Counted from the stretch's first letter, positions 42,815 to 50,431 are shown. The stretch is 50,431 bases of DNA from Desulfobacteraceae bacterium (GCA_003599015.1 QZIK01000137.1:1-50431), one strand, 5' to 3'. Notes: generated by a model not told the origin, from the sequence alone. A program made the numbers and translations.

Positions 42815-45250
42815 TTAAACCTTTATTATTTTCACAGGAGTCTTCCACCACACCGGCTGTCCGCTGAGGGGGTCCATCTGGGGAGATATTATATAATTGG
42901 GATTTGCCCCTTTGCCCTTTGTAAATTCATCATAGCCGATGTGACCAAACCCGAGGGGCACAAACACCGCACCTGGCATTGCTCCATCAAAAAGATTTAT
43001 TCTAACCTGAATCCTTCCGGCAGGAGACTCGATAAAAACAAGATCCCCCTCCTTCAGACCCAGCTGAGACGCCGTCTTGGGATTGATCTCGGCAAATGAG
43101 TCTTCCTTGAGAAGCTGGTCATCAAATATCGTCTTGTTCAGATGGGGAGGACTTGCGATCCATCCGCTGGCAATGTTTATGATCTCATACGGCACCATGG
43201 TGAGGGGGTAATCCTTTGCATTGAAAGCCTGCTTTACCTCCTCATAATGGGGAAGACATGCCGCATCCGCCCCGGCTCCTATCCCCATGCCCGCCAGAGC
43301 AATATCTGCCTGATTCTGCCTCAGATAAGACTGGACGGCCAGTTGGAGACGGCTGCTGAGAAACTCGAACTTACCTGTGGCTGTCTTAAAAATCGTATCC
43401 CACCTTCCGTATGAATGAGCCGGCCGGAACCAGAGCCCCCCGCTTTTCAGCTTGTTCCACATTTCATCAAAGGATTTGTAGTCAGGGGTAACCTCCTGTG
43501 TCTTTTGCATAGTTTTCCATACAGGATTGGTACCCTTATAGGTGACGAGTCCTTTGGCTGAGTCAAACAGCCCCTTTACACGCTGCTTTAGTATCTCCTC
43601 ATATCCTTTCCATGGGAAGGACGCCGCAATTGATCCACCCATCTGTTTTGCCAGATGAAGGATTGTATCCCCGCAGTGTTGTGTGTCGTAAAGAGGTTTA
43701 ACAACCGGCCGGGACAGTGCGTAAAGGGGATACTGAATACCCGCAGGCCATATTGATTCATCCATCTTTTCAAGATAGCTGTGGTCAGGCAGGATCAGGT
43801 CGGCAAACATTGCGGTATCATCCCTGAATGCAGAAAAACTCACCACAAAAGGTATATTCCTAAGTGCCTTCCTGAAAAGACCTCCATCCGGGAGCGTATG
43901 AACAGGGTTGCCTCCAAAAACAAGCAACGTATCAACAGCGGGCTCTTTTCCCTCAAAAACAGCCTTTGAGAAAAGCGACGTCAAGCTCTGGGCATATGGG
44001 AACCTTGGTGTTCCTGCCTGGTCAAGTCTAGCTTTCTGGATTCCAGCACGGCTTACCTCGTCGAAAGTGACTTCAGGAAGAGGCCCCAGGGGAAGAGGCT
44101 CATGCACCAGAACTCCTCCGATACGATTCAGCCCTCCGGTAAGGGCATTAAGGCTCTGGATGCACATGAACTCGTAAAGGCTGCCGTTCAAGGTGCCTTT
44201 GCCTCTCCCGCAGAGAGCTACAGGGGCTTTGGACTTGGCAAAGGCACGGGCGAGGGCCGTAATTTCATCAGCTTGGCATCCTGTTATTTTGGCGCTCTGG
44301 GTAGGACTGTATTGCTTCATAACCAGGGAAGACCATTCTCCGAAGCCTGATGTGAATCCATTGACGAATTCCCTGTTATAAAGCCCTTCCTTAATAATCA
44401 CGTGCGCCATCCCCAATGCCAGGGCTGCTTCTGTTCCAGGAAGCACAGGAATCCACTGATCTGCCTTGGAGGCTGTATTGGAGGCCCTTGGTTCCACCTG
44501 AACCACTTTGACCTTGCCTCGCATTTCGGGTTCACGCCACATTCCCCAGGCATTGATCATGCGGCCGGGGGAACCCCATCCGTCTATTAGGCCGCTTCCA
44601 AAGCTCAGAATGAAGTCAGAGTTCTCGATGTCATAGGCCATGGGTCCTTCCGTTCCCTGCATTATGAGATTAACCAGGGAATAGGTGTCCTCCACTGAGG
44701 GGGTTCTAAGGTAATTAGGGCTTCCCAAGGCCTTGAGCAGCCTCTCGATTAATGTCGAAATGGTCGATCTGCAAGGATTACCGTCAATGGCGGCAATTGC
44801 CTCCGGAGTGCCCGCCTTGCGAAGGCCGGAAAGTCTCTCGCCCAGTAACCCAAGGGCTTCCTTCCATGAAATATCGGCAAACTGCCCGGACCCCCTGGGC
44901 CCGACTCTCTTCATTGGTCTTGTGAACCTTATGTCTTCGTTATAAAGAAGCTGCAGGCCGCCCATACCCACAGGGCATATTCCCCCCGGATTGACCGGAA
45001 AGTCAGTTCTTCCCTCTATCTTGACAGCCCTTTCGTCAACTCTCCTTACCTCTATCCCGCACCCGCCGGGGCAGAGGGTACAGACTGATTTGACCTTATT
45101 GAATGCACCCACAGGCGGAACGGGAACCCATGGCCAATTTTGCGTCCAGATGGCAATGTCGTCTGTAAGCTTCCAGGGAAGCGGGGTTATGTGGAGCCCT
45201 GCCACGCCCCCTACCATTAAGGAGATGAAATTTCTTCTATTCAATTCCAT
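42815..45250 (-). CDS. qrcB: Qrc complex molybdopterin-oxidoreductase-family subunit
   Basis: An 811-residue CISM-family subunit. The Tat signal is MELNRRNFISLMVGGVAG (RRNFI at 5-9). The N-terminal [4Fe-4S] motif is Cys57, 60, 64 and 92 (CTLCPGGC...GGICP). Molybdopterin-domain wording includes GNPCRSTISTL, LSFGSGLIDGWGSPGR and QVEPRASNTASKADQWI; the C-terminal guanylate-binding part ends with VPLGFGHIGYDEF. In D. vulgaris Qrc this subunit belongs to the family but no Mo was detected, so it may be structural; the sequence here cannot settle that. It is exported to the periplasm and bound to QrcA/C. Start: ATG with GGGAGAACATCAAT. Confidence 0.9.
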   Translation of the reverse strand: MELNRRNFISLMVGGVAGLHITPLPWKLTDDIAIWTQNWPWVPVPPVGAFNKVKSVCTLCPGGCGIEVRRVDERAVKIEGRTDFPVNPGGICPVGMGGLQLLYNEDIRFTRPMKRVGPRGSGQFADISWKEALGLLGERLSGLRKAGTPEAIAAIDGNPCRSTISTLIERLLKALGSPNYLRTPSVEDTYSLVNLIMQGTEGPMAYDIENSDFILSFGSGLIDGWGSPGRMINAWGMWREPEMRGKVKVVQVEPRASNTASKADQWIPVLPGTEAALALGMAHVIIKEGLYNREFVNGFTSGFGEWSSLVMKQYSPTQSAKITGCQADEITALARAFAKSKAPVALCGRGKGTLNGSLYEFMCIQSLNALTGGLNRIGGVLVHEPLPLGPLPEVTFDEVSRAGIQKARLDQAGTPRFPYAQSLTSLFSKAVFEGKEPAVDTLLVFGGNPVHTLPDGGLFRKALRNIPFVVSFSAFRDDTAMFADLILPDHSYLEKMDESIWPAGIQYPLYALSRPVVKPLYDTQHCGDTILHLAKQMGGSIAASFPWKGYEEILKQRVKGLFDSAKGLVTYKGTNPVWKTMQKTQEVTPDYKSFDEMWNKLKSGGLWFRPAHSYGRWDTIFKTATGKFEFLSSRLQLAVQSYLRQNQADIALAGMGIGAGADAACLPHYEEVKQAFNAKDYPLTMVPYEIINIASGWIASPPHLNKTIFDDQLLKEDSFAEINPKTASQLGLKEGDLVFIESPAGRIQVRINLFDGAMPGAVFVPLGFGHIGYDEFTKGKGANPNYIISPQMDPLSGQPVWWKTPVKIIKV

Positions 45251-45316
45251 ATTGATGTTCTCCCAGCTTGGTTAGCTCAGCGGATACGGCTTTCATTTGC
45301 CGTCATCCCATCAGGC

Positions 45317-45976
45317 CTATTTGTGGCACACAAAACATGCGTTGTTTTCTTCGTGGCCCTTTTGGCTGTGGCATTCCGCGCAATCGTCCATCTTCATTCG
45401 ATCCCAGGTGTTTGTTTTAAGGCCCGAGATCCTTTTCCCCCAAATGTTTCTGGAATAGCCCGTGAGGCGGTTGGCCTCATAATCCGGAATTACACTTGTC
45501 TTACCGTGGTCTCCATGGCAGACACGGCAATCTAGCTTGCCGTTTTTCACGTGGGCTATATGGGAGAAGTATACGCAGTCGGGTTGCTTGTAATAGGAAA
45601 GCCATTGAATCTCCTTGTTTTTTGCCACGTACTCCTCCATAAAAGCCTTCTCTTCAAGAGTTTTACCCAACGGCGATTCAGGATCGTCATGGCACTCGGT
45701 ACATGCGGCCAGTCTCGGAATTCCTTTGAACGTGCCGTCATCATAGAAGCCGTGACAATAGAGACAGCGCTCTGTTTCGGTGTCTCCCTGTATGCCGTCA
45801 ACTTTTTCAGGGTTGAGGTGGAGGGCATGGTTGAAGTTCATGGGCTGTGGCTGTTTGGAGTAAAGAACCATGGGGAAGATCACCCAGCCAACCACAAGCG
45901 CTCCAATGAAGCCGGCGACAAAAAACCCGCCGCCTTCCAGCCAGGCTCGCAACGAAGGTTTTATCGGTTTCTCCAT
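45317..45976 (-). CDS. qrcA: Qrc complex multihaem cytochrome c subunit
   Basis: A 219-residue cytochrome with one N-terminal membrane anchor (about 15-38; not cleaved) and five CXXCH sites at 71-75, 92-96, 150-154, 199-203 and 214-218. A further Cys134 in PDCVYFSHIAH lacks a normal CXXCH. The QrcA described from D. vulgaris has six haems, so five canonical sites is a small departure, nearer to ActA of alternative complex III. It receives electrons from periplasmic cytochrome c3-type carriers. It is the first gene of the operon, behind a good promoter at 46098-46126 and a 5' leader of about 115 bases. Start: ATG with GAGAGGC. Confidence 0.87.
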   Translation of the reverse strand: MEKPIKPSLRAWLEGGGFFVAGFIGALVVGWVIFPMVLYSKQPQPMNFNHALHLNPEKVDGIQGDTETERCLYCHGFYDDGTFKGIPRLAACTECHDDPESPLGKTLEEKAFMEEYVAKNKEIQWLSYYKQPDCVYFSHIAHVKNGKLDCRVCHGDHGKTSVIPDYEANRLTGYSRNIWGKRISGLKTNTWDRMKMDDCAECHSQKGHEENNACFVCHK

Positions 45977-46050
45977 GTGGACAAGCCTCTCACGTGTCAG
46001 ATTAATGGTTGTAACGCCGAATCCTTGAATCGCACTTCAACGACTCTGCC

Positions 46051-46126
46051 AACGCCCTCCTGGGCGTTTCAGATTATCGCAGCCGATGGTGTTGCGTATT
46101 TATCCAAGTAGGCAGGTTTTTGTCAA
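46051..46126 (-). promoter_or_regulatory. qrc operon promoter and leader hairpin
   Basis: On the minus strand TTGACA (46121-46126), 17 bases, ATAAAT (46098-46103) form a good sigma-70-type promoter. The transcript would begin near 46090. About 25 bases later AACGCCC-AGGA-GGGCGTT (46051-46068) makes a perfect 7-bp stem with a tetraloop, and 75 further bases lead to the qrcA start. The hairpin has no T-run, so it is a leader structure, possibly for stability or regulation. Confidence 0.6.
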
Positions 46127-46190
46127 GTGGAAAAACAAGTTGAAAGTAATAGCCAGCTGAACCAGGCACCTTCCGGCCAAGTGTAAGATG

Positions 46191-47126
46191 TCAATATCTG
46201 ATTGAAAGATAAATCCCGCATGTCCCGTCCTTTGAAAACAGCGGCTGAAGCCTTAGCATGTCCATGAAGTCCTTCCTGAAGTTTTCCTGGACCTTGCGAT
46301 TGTGTTTATGGGCTGCATTGACTGCGCTGTAAATATTTCCTGCATACCATCCAAGCTCAAGAAAACCGAGTATCCCGCCCAGCACCTCGTGGTCCTGGTC
46401 AAAGGCCTCGACAGCAGCCCACACAAACAGGGCGTTGACAATAAACGCCGCTGCAGCGTCCCTGTATCTCCCAACGTAGGCATGGCCCATGCCCGGTATT
46501 GCCCCGGCAAGCATGCCTGCCGTTGATGGATCCTTTAATGGAAGCTCTTCTCCTTTGAGGACCAAGGCAGATATCTCCTTTGCGCTGTCCCCGAGCGTTC
46601 CTTCTCCGTCAACAGCCAAAAGCATGCGGAAGGCTTCCTTCCATTTATTTTCTCTCATCTTAGTCCATCCCAATCTGTAAAGAGCAGATTGAATTAGCAG
46701 TGAATCAGAATAGTTTTCAACTACAAAGTTAAAGTAGTATTCAGCGTCGCGTAAATTTCCCTGTCTGTAATAACACTCGGCCAAAAAGAAAAACGCCCGG
46801 CCAGAGATCCGACTATCTGTTGACAATGCCAGAATCTCCTCAAAGATATCTCTGGCCTTGCCGTAGCGGCCAGATTCCAGTTGGCAAACACCTGCAAGCA
46901 GTCTCGCCCTCTGCGATCTCTGCCCGTGGGGAAAGAGGTAGACAAGCCTTTCAAACTCCAAAAGTGCGAGATCTAAATCGCCACGCTCCATAAGATGAAT
47001 GGCGAACCCAAACTGTTCTTCTTCTCCCCTCGCGGTCTCTGCAGAAATGGAAAAAGGGACATTAATTTCAAATGTTGAAATAAGAAAAACCGCAAAAAAA
47101 ATTCTTTTAGCGGCCTTGAGGAGCAT
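46191..47126 (-). CDS. Exported TPR protein with C-terminal PGxGHxYxGR membrane domain
   Basis: A 311-residue protein. I chose the ATG at 47126 because a signal peptide follows at once (MLLKAAKRIFFAVFLISTF, about 1-29). TPR-like helices at about 35-175 (GDLDLALLEFERLVYLFPHG, GNLRDAEYYFNFVVENYSDS). Then AGAIPGMGHAYVGRYRDA (about 208-224) and two hydrophobic helices, a module seen in DUF5683-like proteins. It overlaps the yidD end by 20 bases, so the two are coupled; a role in envelope protein assembly is likely but unproven. The exact family is unnamed to me. Confidence 0.8.
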   Translation of the reverse strand: MLLKAAKRIFFAVFLISTFEINVPFSISAETARGEEEQFGFAIHLMERGDLDLALLEFERLVYLFPHGQRSQRARLLAGVCQLESGRYGKARDIFEEILALSTDSRISGRAFFFLAECYYRQGNLRDAEYYFNFVVENYSDSLLIQSALYRLGWTKMRENKWKEAFRMLLAVDGEGTLGDSAKEISALVLKGEELPLKDPSTAGMLAGAIPGMGHAYVGRYRDAAAAFIVNALFVWAAVEAFDQDHEVLGGILGFLELGWYAGNIYSAVNAAHKHNRKVQENFRKDFMDMLRLQPLFSKDGTCGIYLSIRY

Positions 47127-47466
47127 TTTCAGACGTTCCGTACCACCAGAAGTCATTATTTTCCACAGGATCCAATATCCTCTGCCTCCCCCGGTCAAGC
47201 CATACCGGAGAAACCATTTTTTCGTCTCCCCCTTCATGGAGGAGGCGGTCAACCGTCATGAGCCATCCCACGAAAAAGCCGTGTTTCTCAAAGGCCTTAA
47301 TGCTGTAGGAGGAGCAAGTGGGCTCGCTGGGGCATCGGTCCCCGTCAACAGGAGATATGAATTCCTTGAAAAGAGATGTTAGTGTTACACCCAGGTTAAA
47401 GGAGGCATCCGAATCTGCCGCCACTGCCGGGGCAGGATATCCCAGCAAGAAAAAAAACAGAAACAC
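47107..47466 (-). CDS. yidD: YidD-family membrane insertion factor with signal peptide
   Basis: A 119-residue YidD-like protein. The core is ISPVDGDRCPSEPTCSSYSI with Cys45 and Cys51, then KAFEKHGFFVGWLMTVDRLL, the standard YidD pattern. Classical YidD is an amphipathic cytoplasmic protein of about 70-85 residues; this one is preceded by a hydrophobic signal-like stretch (about 1-16) and so looks exported. Start: GTG at 47466, the only reasonable start before the hydrophobic stretch, with a weak ribosome site. It is coupled to the TPR gene. Confidence 0.82.
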   Translation of the reverse strand: MFLFFFLLGYPAPAVAADSDASFNLGVTLTSLFKEFISPVDGDRCPSEPTCSSYSIKAFEKHGFFVGWLMTVDRLLHEGGDEKMVSPVWLDRGRQRILDPVENNDFWWYGTSENAPQGR

Positions 47467-47595
47467 CTTGCATCCGGCTGTTCGTAGAAAAGGGAATGAA
47501 TCTATCGTGACCCCCCTCCCTGATCTTCACCCTGGAATTGCTGCAATGATCCAGGCTTCAAGTGCATAGCAATGGCTTGAGGCAAATACTTACGC

Positions 47596-47625
47596 ATTAA
47601 AGGGGAGCGGAATAAGCCACTCCCC
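47596..47625 (-). terminator. rpsU terminator
   Basis: On the minus strand GGGGAGTGG (47617-47625), loop CTTATT, CCGCTCCCC (47602-47610) forms a 9-bp stem with one G-U pair, followed by TTTAAT. It begins 11 bases after the rpsU stop codon. Confidence 0.7.
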
Positions 47626-47636
47626 GAAGGAATCGT

Positions 47637-47822
47637 TTAAAATCTCCTCATCCTTTTTCGCCTGCGTTTGGCAGCCTTTGCCTGTTTTTTCTTCTTCTGG
47701 ACGCTGGGCTTGTCATAGAAGCGCCTCTCCTTTATCTCAGAGAAAAATCCTTCCTTGGTAAGTTTCCTCTTGAGATCTTTTATTGCCTTTTCTATCTGGT
47801 TGTCATGTACAATGACCTTCAT
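47637..47822 (-). CDS. rpsU: 30S ribosomal protein S21
   Basis: A 61-residue basic protein with standard S21 wording: IEKAIKDLKRKLTKEGFFSE and KERRFYDKPSVQKKKKQAKA, ending in RRRKRMRRF. S21 binds the 30S platform close to the anti-Shine-Dalgarno end of 16S rRNA and helps initiation. Start: ATG with TGGAGGACC. Its 5' leader carries a five-codon frame with a ten-base Shine-Dalgarno and two tandem terminator hairpins, which points to attenuation control. Its own terminator follows at 47596-47625. Confidence 0.96.
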   Translation of the reverse strand: MKVIVHDNQIEKAIKDLKRKLTKEGFFSEIKERRFYDKPSVQKKKKQAKAAKRRRKRMRRF

Positions 47823-47851
47823 CGGTCCTCCATAAATAAATTTAAAATAAA

Positions 47852-47953
47852 AAAAGCATCTCCCTAATTCGTCGAGATGCTTTTGTCGGAAAAAAATGCC
47901 AGAGCACAGCTCCGCCTTTGGCTAGCAGGCGACAATCATGGGTATCACCTCCT
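47852..47953 (-). promoter_or_regulatory. rpsU leader: mini reading frame and tandem terminators
   Basis: Reading on the minus strand: AGGAGGTGAT (47944-47953) matches the 16S 3' end over ten bases. Four bases later comes ATG ATT GTC GCC TGC TAG (47922-47939). The G of TAG opens hairpin T1, GCCA AAGGCG GAGC-TGT-GCTC TGGC (47898-47922), followed by seven Ts (47890-47896). Hairpin T2, GCATCTC/GAGATGC (within 47852-47884), is followed by a second T-run (47849-47855). rpsU starts 30 bases on. The upstream part (47954-48166) holds no gene. T1/T2 could also end the DUF1232 transcript, but the mini frame argues for attenuation. Confidence 0.65.
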
Positions 47954-48166
47954 GGCTTTTATCTGCTGCTGGCAAGCACTCGTTATAATATAGGGGGTTT
48001 TTATTCCTGCTTATATTACAAAGTCCCGGCTTTGAATTGAAAAAGATATATCTTATTGGAATCACCCCCTTTTCTATTTATGTATTGTTATGCCCGGGAC
48101 CTCATTCAACACAACGACCCTAATACCCAATGAATATCAGGCCATCGGTCCAGGGAAAACTATATA

Positions 48167-48607
48167 CTATGCTGGCAGGTTGTCAACATCAAAAATTTCC
48201 ACCTGGCTGCCTTGACCATTTGCAACCATTTGATATCCCCATCCTATCAAGAGCAATACCAGACTAATCCATATTAAAATAATTAAGGCGCCTGCTGCCC
48301 GGCTGACCGGATTGTCTCTCTTCATTTTTTCCTTCGCACGCTCCCGGCACTCTTCCATAACCAAGTCAGGGATCAGCTTGAGCGCCAGGGCTATTCCCAG
48401 AGGGATAAGCAGAAGATCATCCAAGTATCCAAGAACCGGCACAAAGTCAGGTATGAGATCAATGGGACTGAAGGCATAAGCTACAATGGCGGCAGCAAAA
48501 AATTTTGCATACCATGGAGTTCTAGGATCTTTAGATGCAAGGAAAAGAGCATAGGCATCAGCCTTGAGATCAAATGCAAGTTTCCTGATTGCCTTCGTCC
48601 ATGGCAT
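48167..48607 (-). CDS. DUF1232 (YkvA-like) membrane protein
   Basis: A 146-residue protein with the DUF1232 hallmark AYAFSPIDLIPDFVPVLGYL followed by DDLLLIPLGIALALKLIP (about 43-81), preceded by an amphipathic segment and ending with a transmembrane helix at about 107-128. Function unknown; members occur in membranes of many bacteria. Start: ATG at 48607. It is transcribed towards rpsU, with about 340 bases of leader/terminator region between them. Confidence 0.88.
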   Translation of the reverse strand: MPWTKAIRKLAFDLKADAYALFLASKDPRTPWYAKFFAAAIVAYAFSPIDLIPDFVPVLGYLDDLLLIPLGIALALKLIPDLVMEECRERAKEKMKRDNPVSRAAGALIILIWISLVLLLIGWGYQMVANGQGSQVEIFDVDNLPA

Positions 48608-48651
48608 AATTATCTGAAGTCTTTCTTAGCGGTAAGTATTAATATACGGAG

Positions 48652-48680
48652 TTGGATGCCTGTTCAACAGTAAATACAAT
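48652..48680 (+). promoter_or_regulatory. Probable cutA promoter
   Basis: TTGGAT (48652-48657), a 17-base spacer, TACAAT (48675-48680). The -10 is good, the -35 matches three or four positions. It would start transcription near 48687, about 75 bases before cutA. Confidence 0.4.
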
Positions 48681-48760
48681 GCATCTAATCTACTCCCCGG
48701 TGGTCAGAGACCGCAAGGTCCTTTAAGCACTTTTTAAAACTATATCTCAAGGAGGATAAT

Positions 48761-49087
48761 ATGGAGCTCGTAATGGTTTATATCACAACCAGCAGTTATT
48801 CAGAAGCAAAGAGCATAGGCGAAGCCATTGTATCAGAGCGTTTGGCAGCATGTGTTAACATACTGGAAGGAATGCATGCCATCTACTGGTGGGAGGAAAA
48901 AATTCAGAAGGAACAGGAGGTGATAATAATAGCAAAGACAAGAAAAGAGCTTCTCTCAAATCTTATTGAGAAGGTTCGCTCCATGCACAGTTACACCTGT
49001 CCGTGCATATTAAGCCTTCCGATTACAGGAGGTTACTCACCTTTTCTGGAGTGGATTTCCCTGGAAACATTGAAAGGGCGACATTAA
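48761..49087 (+). CDS. cutA: CutA1-family protein
   Basis: A 108-residue CutA1, the usual length. Family landmarks are VYITTSSYSEAKSIGEAIVS, ERLAACVNILEGMHAIYWWE, ITGGYSPFLEW and the VIIIAKTRKE strand. It is a trimeric PII-like ferredoxin fold, linked to divalent metal tolerance in E. coli though its general role is unclear. Start: ATG with AAGGAGGATAAT. It is transcribed away from DUF1232 and towards dedA. Confidence 0.95.
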   Translation: MELVMVYITTSSYSEAKSIGEAIVSERLAACVNILEGMHAIYWWEEKIQKEQEVIIIAKTRKELLSNLIEKVRSMHSYTCPCILSLPITGGYSPFLEWISLETLKGRH

Positions 49088-49120
49088 TCTGAGTCAAAAT
49101 CAAAACCTGGTGCCGGCTGT

Positions 49121-49822
49121 TTATCCCCGCCGAAAGTCTCCCTTACGAGACCTTCGCCTTAGATAAAACCTCAGGAGCATGAAAATGGCTGCTGCGATGC
49201 CAACGCAGAGTACCGCTGTGTTGTAACGAAACATCAGGTAGGAAATTCTCTCCTTCATGGCATCCCAGTTGGATCCTAAGATGTAGCCTGCTGAGACCCA
49301 AAGTGCATTCCACACAAGGCAGCTTAACAGCGCGTATAGGGCAACTATCCCTGCCTTGAGCCCTGACATGCCTGCCACCAGAGATATGACTGACCGCACT
49401 CCCGGCAAAAACCTGTTAAGGATAACGAGATAGTACCCGTAGCGCCTGAACCACTCCTCGGCCCGCAAGATATCCCCTGCACTGAAAAAGCGGTAATTTC
49501 TTTTGAGGAAATACGCCTTCCCGAGAATCCCCCCCATCCGGAAAAGAAATAAGAATCCACCAAGACTGCCGGCCGTCGTAGAGAGATAAACACCTGTAAA
49601 ACTGAGCCTTTTTGTCCCAACCAGAAAGGCTCCAAAGGCGGTTATTGTGTCTCCAGGAATTGGAGGGAATACGTTTTCTACGAATGCGCTTACTCCCAGT
49701 ATAAGGTAGACAGCCAAATCCGGCATGGACTGAAGCTGCGCCAGTAATCCTTCTAGTCCCCACACCCTTATGACACCCCCTGTCAAGAAACCGCAAATTT
49801 GCCTGATCGGCCTAATGACCAC
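49121..49822 (-). CDS. DedA-family membrane protein
   Basis: A 233-residue DedA/SNARE-associated family protein with about five hydrophobic segments. Signatures: ENVFPPIPGDTITAFGAFLV (about 49-68) and NRFLPGVRSVISLVAGMSGL (about 136-155), which contain the re-entrant loops and the functional Glu/Arg residues of polyprenyl- or phospholipid-flipping DedA proteins. It should sit in the inner membrane. The start is not certain: GTG at 49822 was kept, but MPDLAVYLILGV at residue 33 could also begin the protein. Converges with cutA. Confidence 0.9.
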   Translation of the reverse strand: MVIRPIRQICGFLTGGVIRVWGLEGLLAQLQSMPDLAVYLILGVSAFVENVFPPIPGDTITAFGAFLVGTKRLSFTGVYLSTTAGSLGGFLFLFRMGGILGKAYFLKRNYRFFSAGDILRAEEWFRRYGYYLVILNRFLPGVRSVISLVAGMSGLKAGIVALYALLSCLVWNALWVSAGYILGSNWDAMKERISYLMFRYNTAVLCVGIAAAIFMLLRFYLRRRSRKGDFRRG

Positions 49823-49916
49823 ACCGATTCCCTTTTTGTCTTGACTCCCGGCCCGGCTTCTGTTAACAGCTTTTTATCCGTAACAAAATCCAATAGCAAG
49901 GGAAAGAATACCTGGG

Positions 49917-50431
49917 ATGGCCGGATCAAAAGAAACAAAAGAAATTCTTAAAAAGCCTGATGAGTTCATTACCCTGTCTGCCAGAGCCCTTCAGTGGGCA
50001 AGGGAACACGCAAGGCCTCTGCGCTTTGCCGGGACAGGACTTGCTGTTGCTGCTTTGATCTTTCTGGCAGCAAGCACCTATCTTGGATATGCAGACAGAA
50101 AAGGCCAGGATGCTTACAACAAGGCCTATAACGCTTTGAGCAACCAGGATGGAAGTGCGAAGGCGAATGAAGCCATTACAGAAGCGACAGGCCTCTTCCA
50201 GGAAGTTATAAAGGATCACGGACTCTCCGACGCATCAAGGCTTGCCCTGGTCCAGGTTGCCGGACTGAAATTTCGGGAAAAAAAATATGATGAGGCCATA
50301 TCAATGTACCAGACTTTCCTTGATAAAATGGCAGGTGAGCCCAGATATGCCAATTTGGCAAGGTTCGCCATGGCAACATGTTATGAAGCCAAGGGAGATG
50401 TCAAAAATGCCATCCTGTTGATCCAGTCCGT
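49917..50431 (+). CDS. Tetratricopeptide-repeat membrane protein (partial, cut by the window)
   Basis: Starts at ATG 49917 and is open to the window edge (171 complete codons). The N-terminal 30 residues are cytoplasmic, one transmembrane helix lies at about 38-58 (LRFAGTGLAVAALIFLAAST), then TPR-type helices with NEAITEATGLFQEVIKDHG, KKYDEAISMYQTFLDKM and FAMATCYEAKGDVKNAIL. The plan is that of YfgM-like ancillary proteins of the SecYEG/periplasmic chaperone network: single anchor plus periplasmic TPR. The ribosome site is weak. C-terminus not seen. Confidence 0.8.
   Translation, partial: MAGSKETKEILKKPDEFITLSARALQWAREHARPLRFAGTGLAVAALIFLAASTYLGYADRKGQDAYNKAYNALSNQDGSAKANEAITEATGLFQEVIKDHGLSDASRLALVQVAGLKFREKKYDEAISMYQTFLDKMAGEPRYANLARFAMATCYEAKGDVKNAILLIQS

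Noticed and set aside
45551-46111. Long plus-strand frame (186 codons) opposite qrcA
   Set aside because: It lies antisense to the haem-motif coding region of qrcA and its product looks like no protein family; it is a by-product of codon bias on the other strand.
1-50431. Search for CRISPR repeats, tRNA and rRNA genes, integrase or att sites
   Set aside because: No regularly spaced repeats, no cloverleaf-like or rRNA sequence and no integrase were seen by reading; tRNAscan and a repeat finder would be needed to exclude them fully.

Overview
The window reads as a chromosomal segment of an anaerobic, sulfur-metabolising Desulfobacterota (Deltaproteobacteria-type) bacterium. The main evidence is a complete qrcABCD-type quinone reductase complex on the minus strand (multihaem cytochrome c, molybdopterin-family subunit, four-cluster ferredoxin, NrfD membrane subunit), an arrangement known mainly from sulfate reducers and relatives. 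A large acetate/propionate activation locus controlled by sigma-54-type regulators agrees with this. The exact taxon cannot be named from sequence alone.

Layout. 1-7.7 kb is low density: an SDR dehydrogenase, a small CDF-type cation transporter, an M3-like zinc peptidase and a membrane adenylate/guanylate cyclase lie among decayed genes (class III cyclase end, YibE/F, antitoxin-PIN fusion scar, SulP-STAS-cNMP). 7.7-31 kb is a plus-strand acetate locus behind a near-consensus sigma-70 promoter: a zinc-ribbon membrane protein; three cNMP-CBS-DUF294 nucleotidyltransferase paralogues; a CoA-transferase/GNAT fusion; a small membrane protein coupled to a sodium-symporter/histidine-kinase fusion; two NtrC-like receivers; a DEDDh exonuclease; a DUF4212/VC_2705-type symporter pair; acetyl-CoA and propionyl-CoA synthetases; and an AcuC-like deacetylase. 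More relics follow (isochorismatase, CBS protein, IS630 transposase), with a gamma-carbonic-anhydrase-like protein and an M15 peptidase. 33-40 kb is a minus-strand run: HAD phosphatase, gspFGHIJK, a QueG-like Fe-S protein and short-form 6-phosphogluconate dehydrogenase. 40.5-46.1 kb is the qrc operon, ending in a 54-residue membrane protein that is easily missed. 46-50.4 kb holds TPR/YidD genes, rpsU with an unusual leader, DUF1232, cutA, DedA and the start of a TPR protein cut by the window edge.

How it works together. The acetate locus couples uptake (symporter), sensing (symporter-kinase), activation (Acs, PrpE), CoA exchange (CoA transferase) and probably reversible lysine acetylation (GNAT domain against AcuC-like deacetylase). 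Its regulatory core looks like a duplicated receiver + DUF294 module in which each copy has lost a different activity: the first receiver protein has lost its ATPase, GAFTGA loop and HTH, and the last DUF294 protein has lost its nucleotidyltransferase residues. This is the strongest candidate for an undescribed system here. The second is the rpsU leader: a five-codon reading frame with a ten-base Shine-Dalgarno whose stop codon abuts the first of two tandem terminators.

At least seven relics between live genes suggest recent gene loss. No tRNA, rRNA or CRISPR array was seen.
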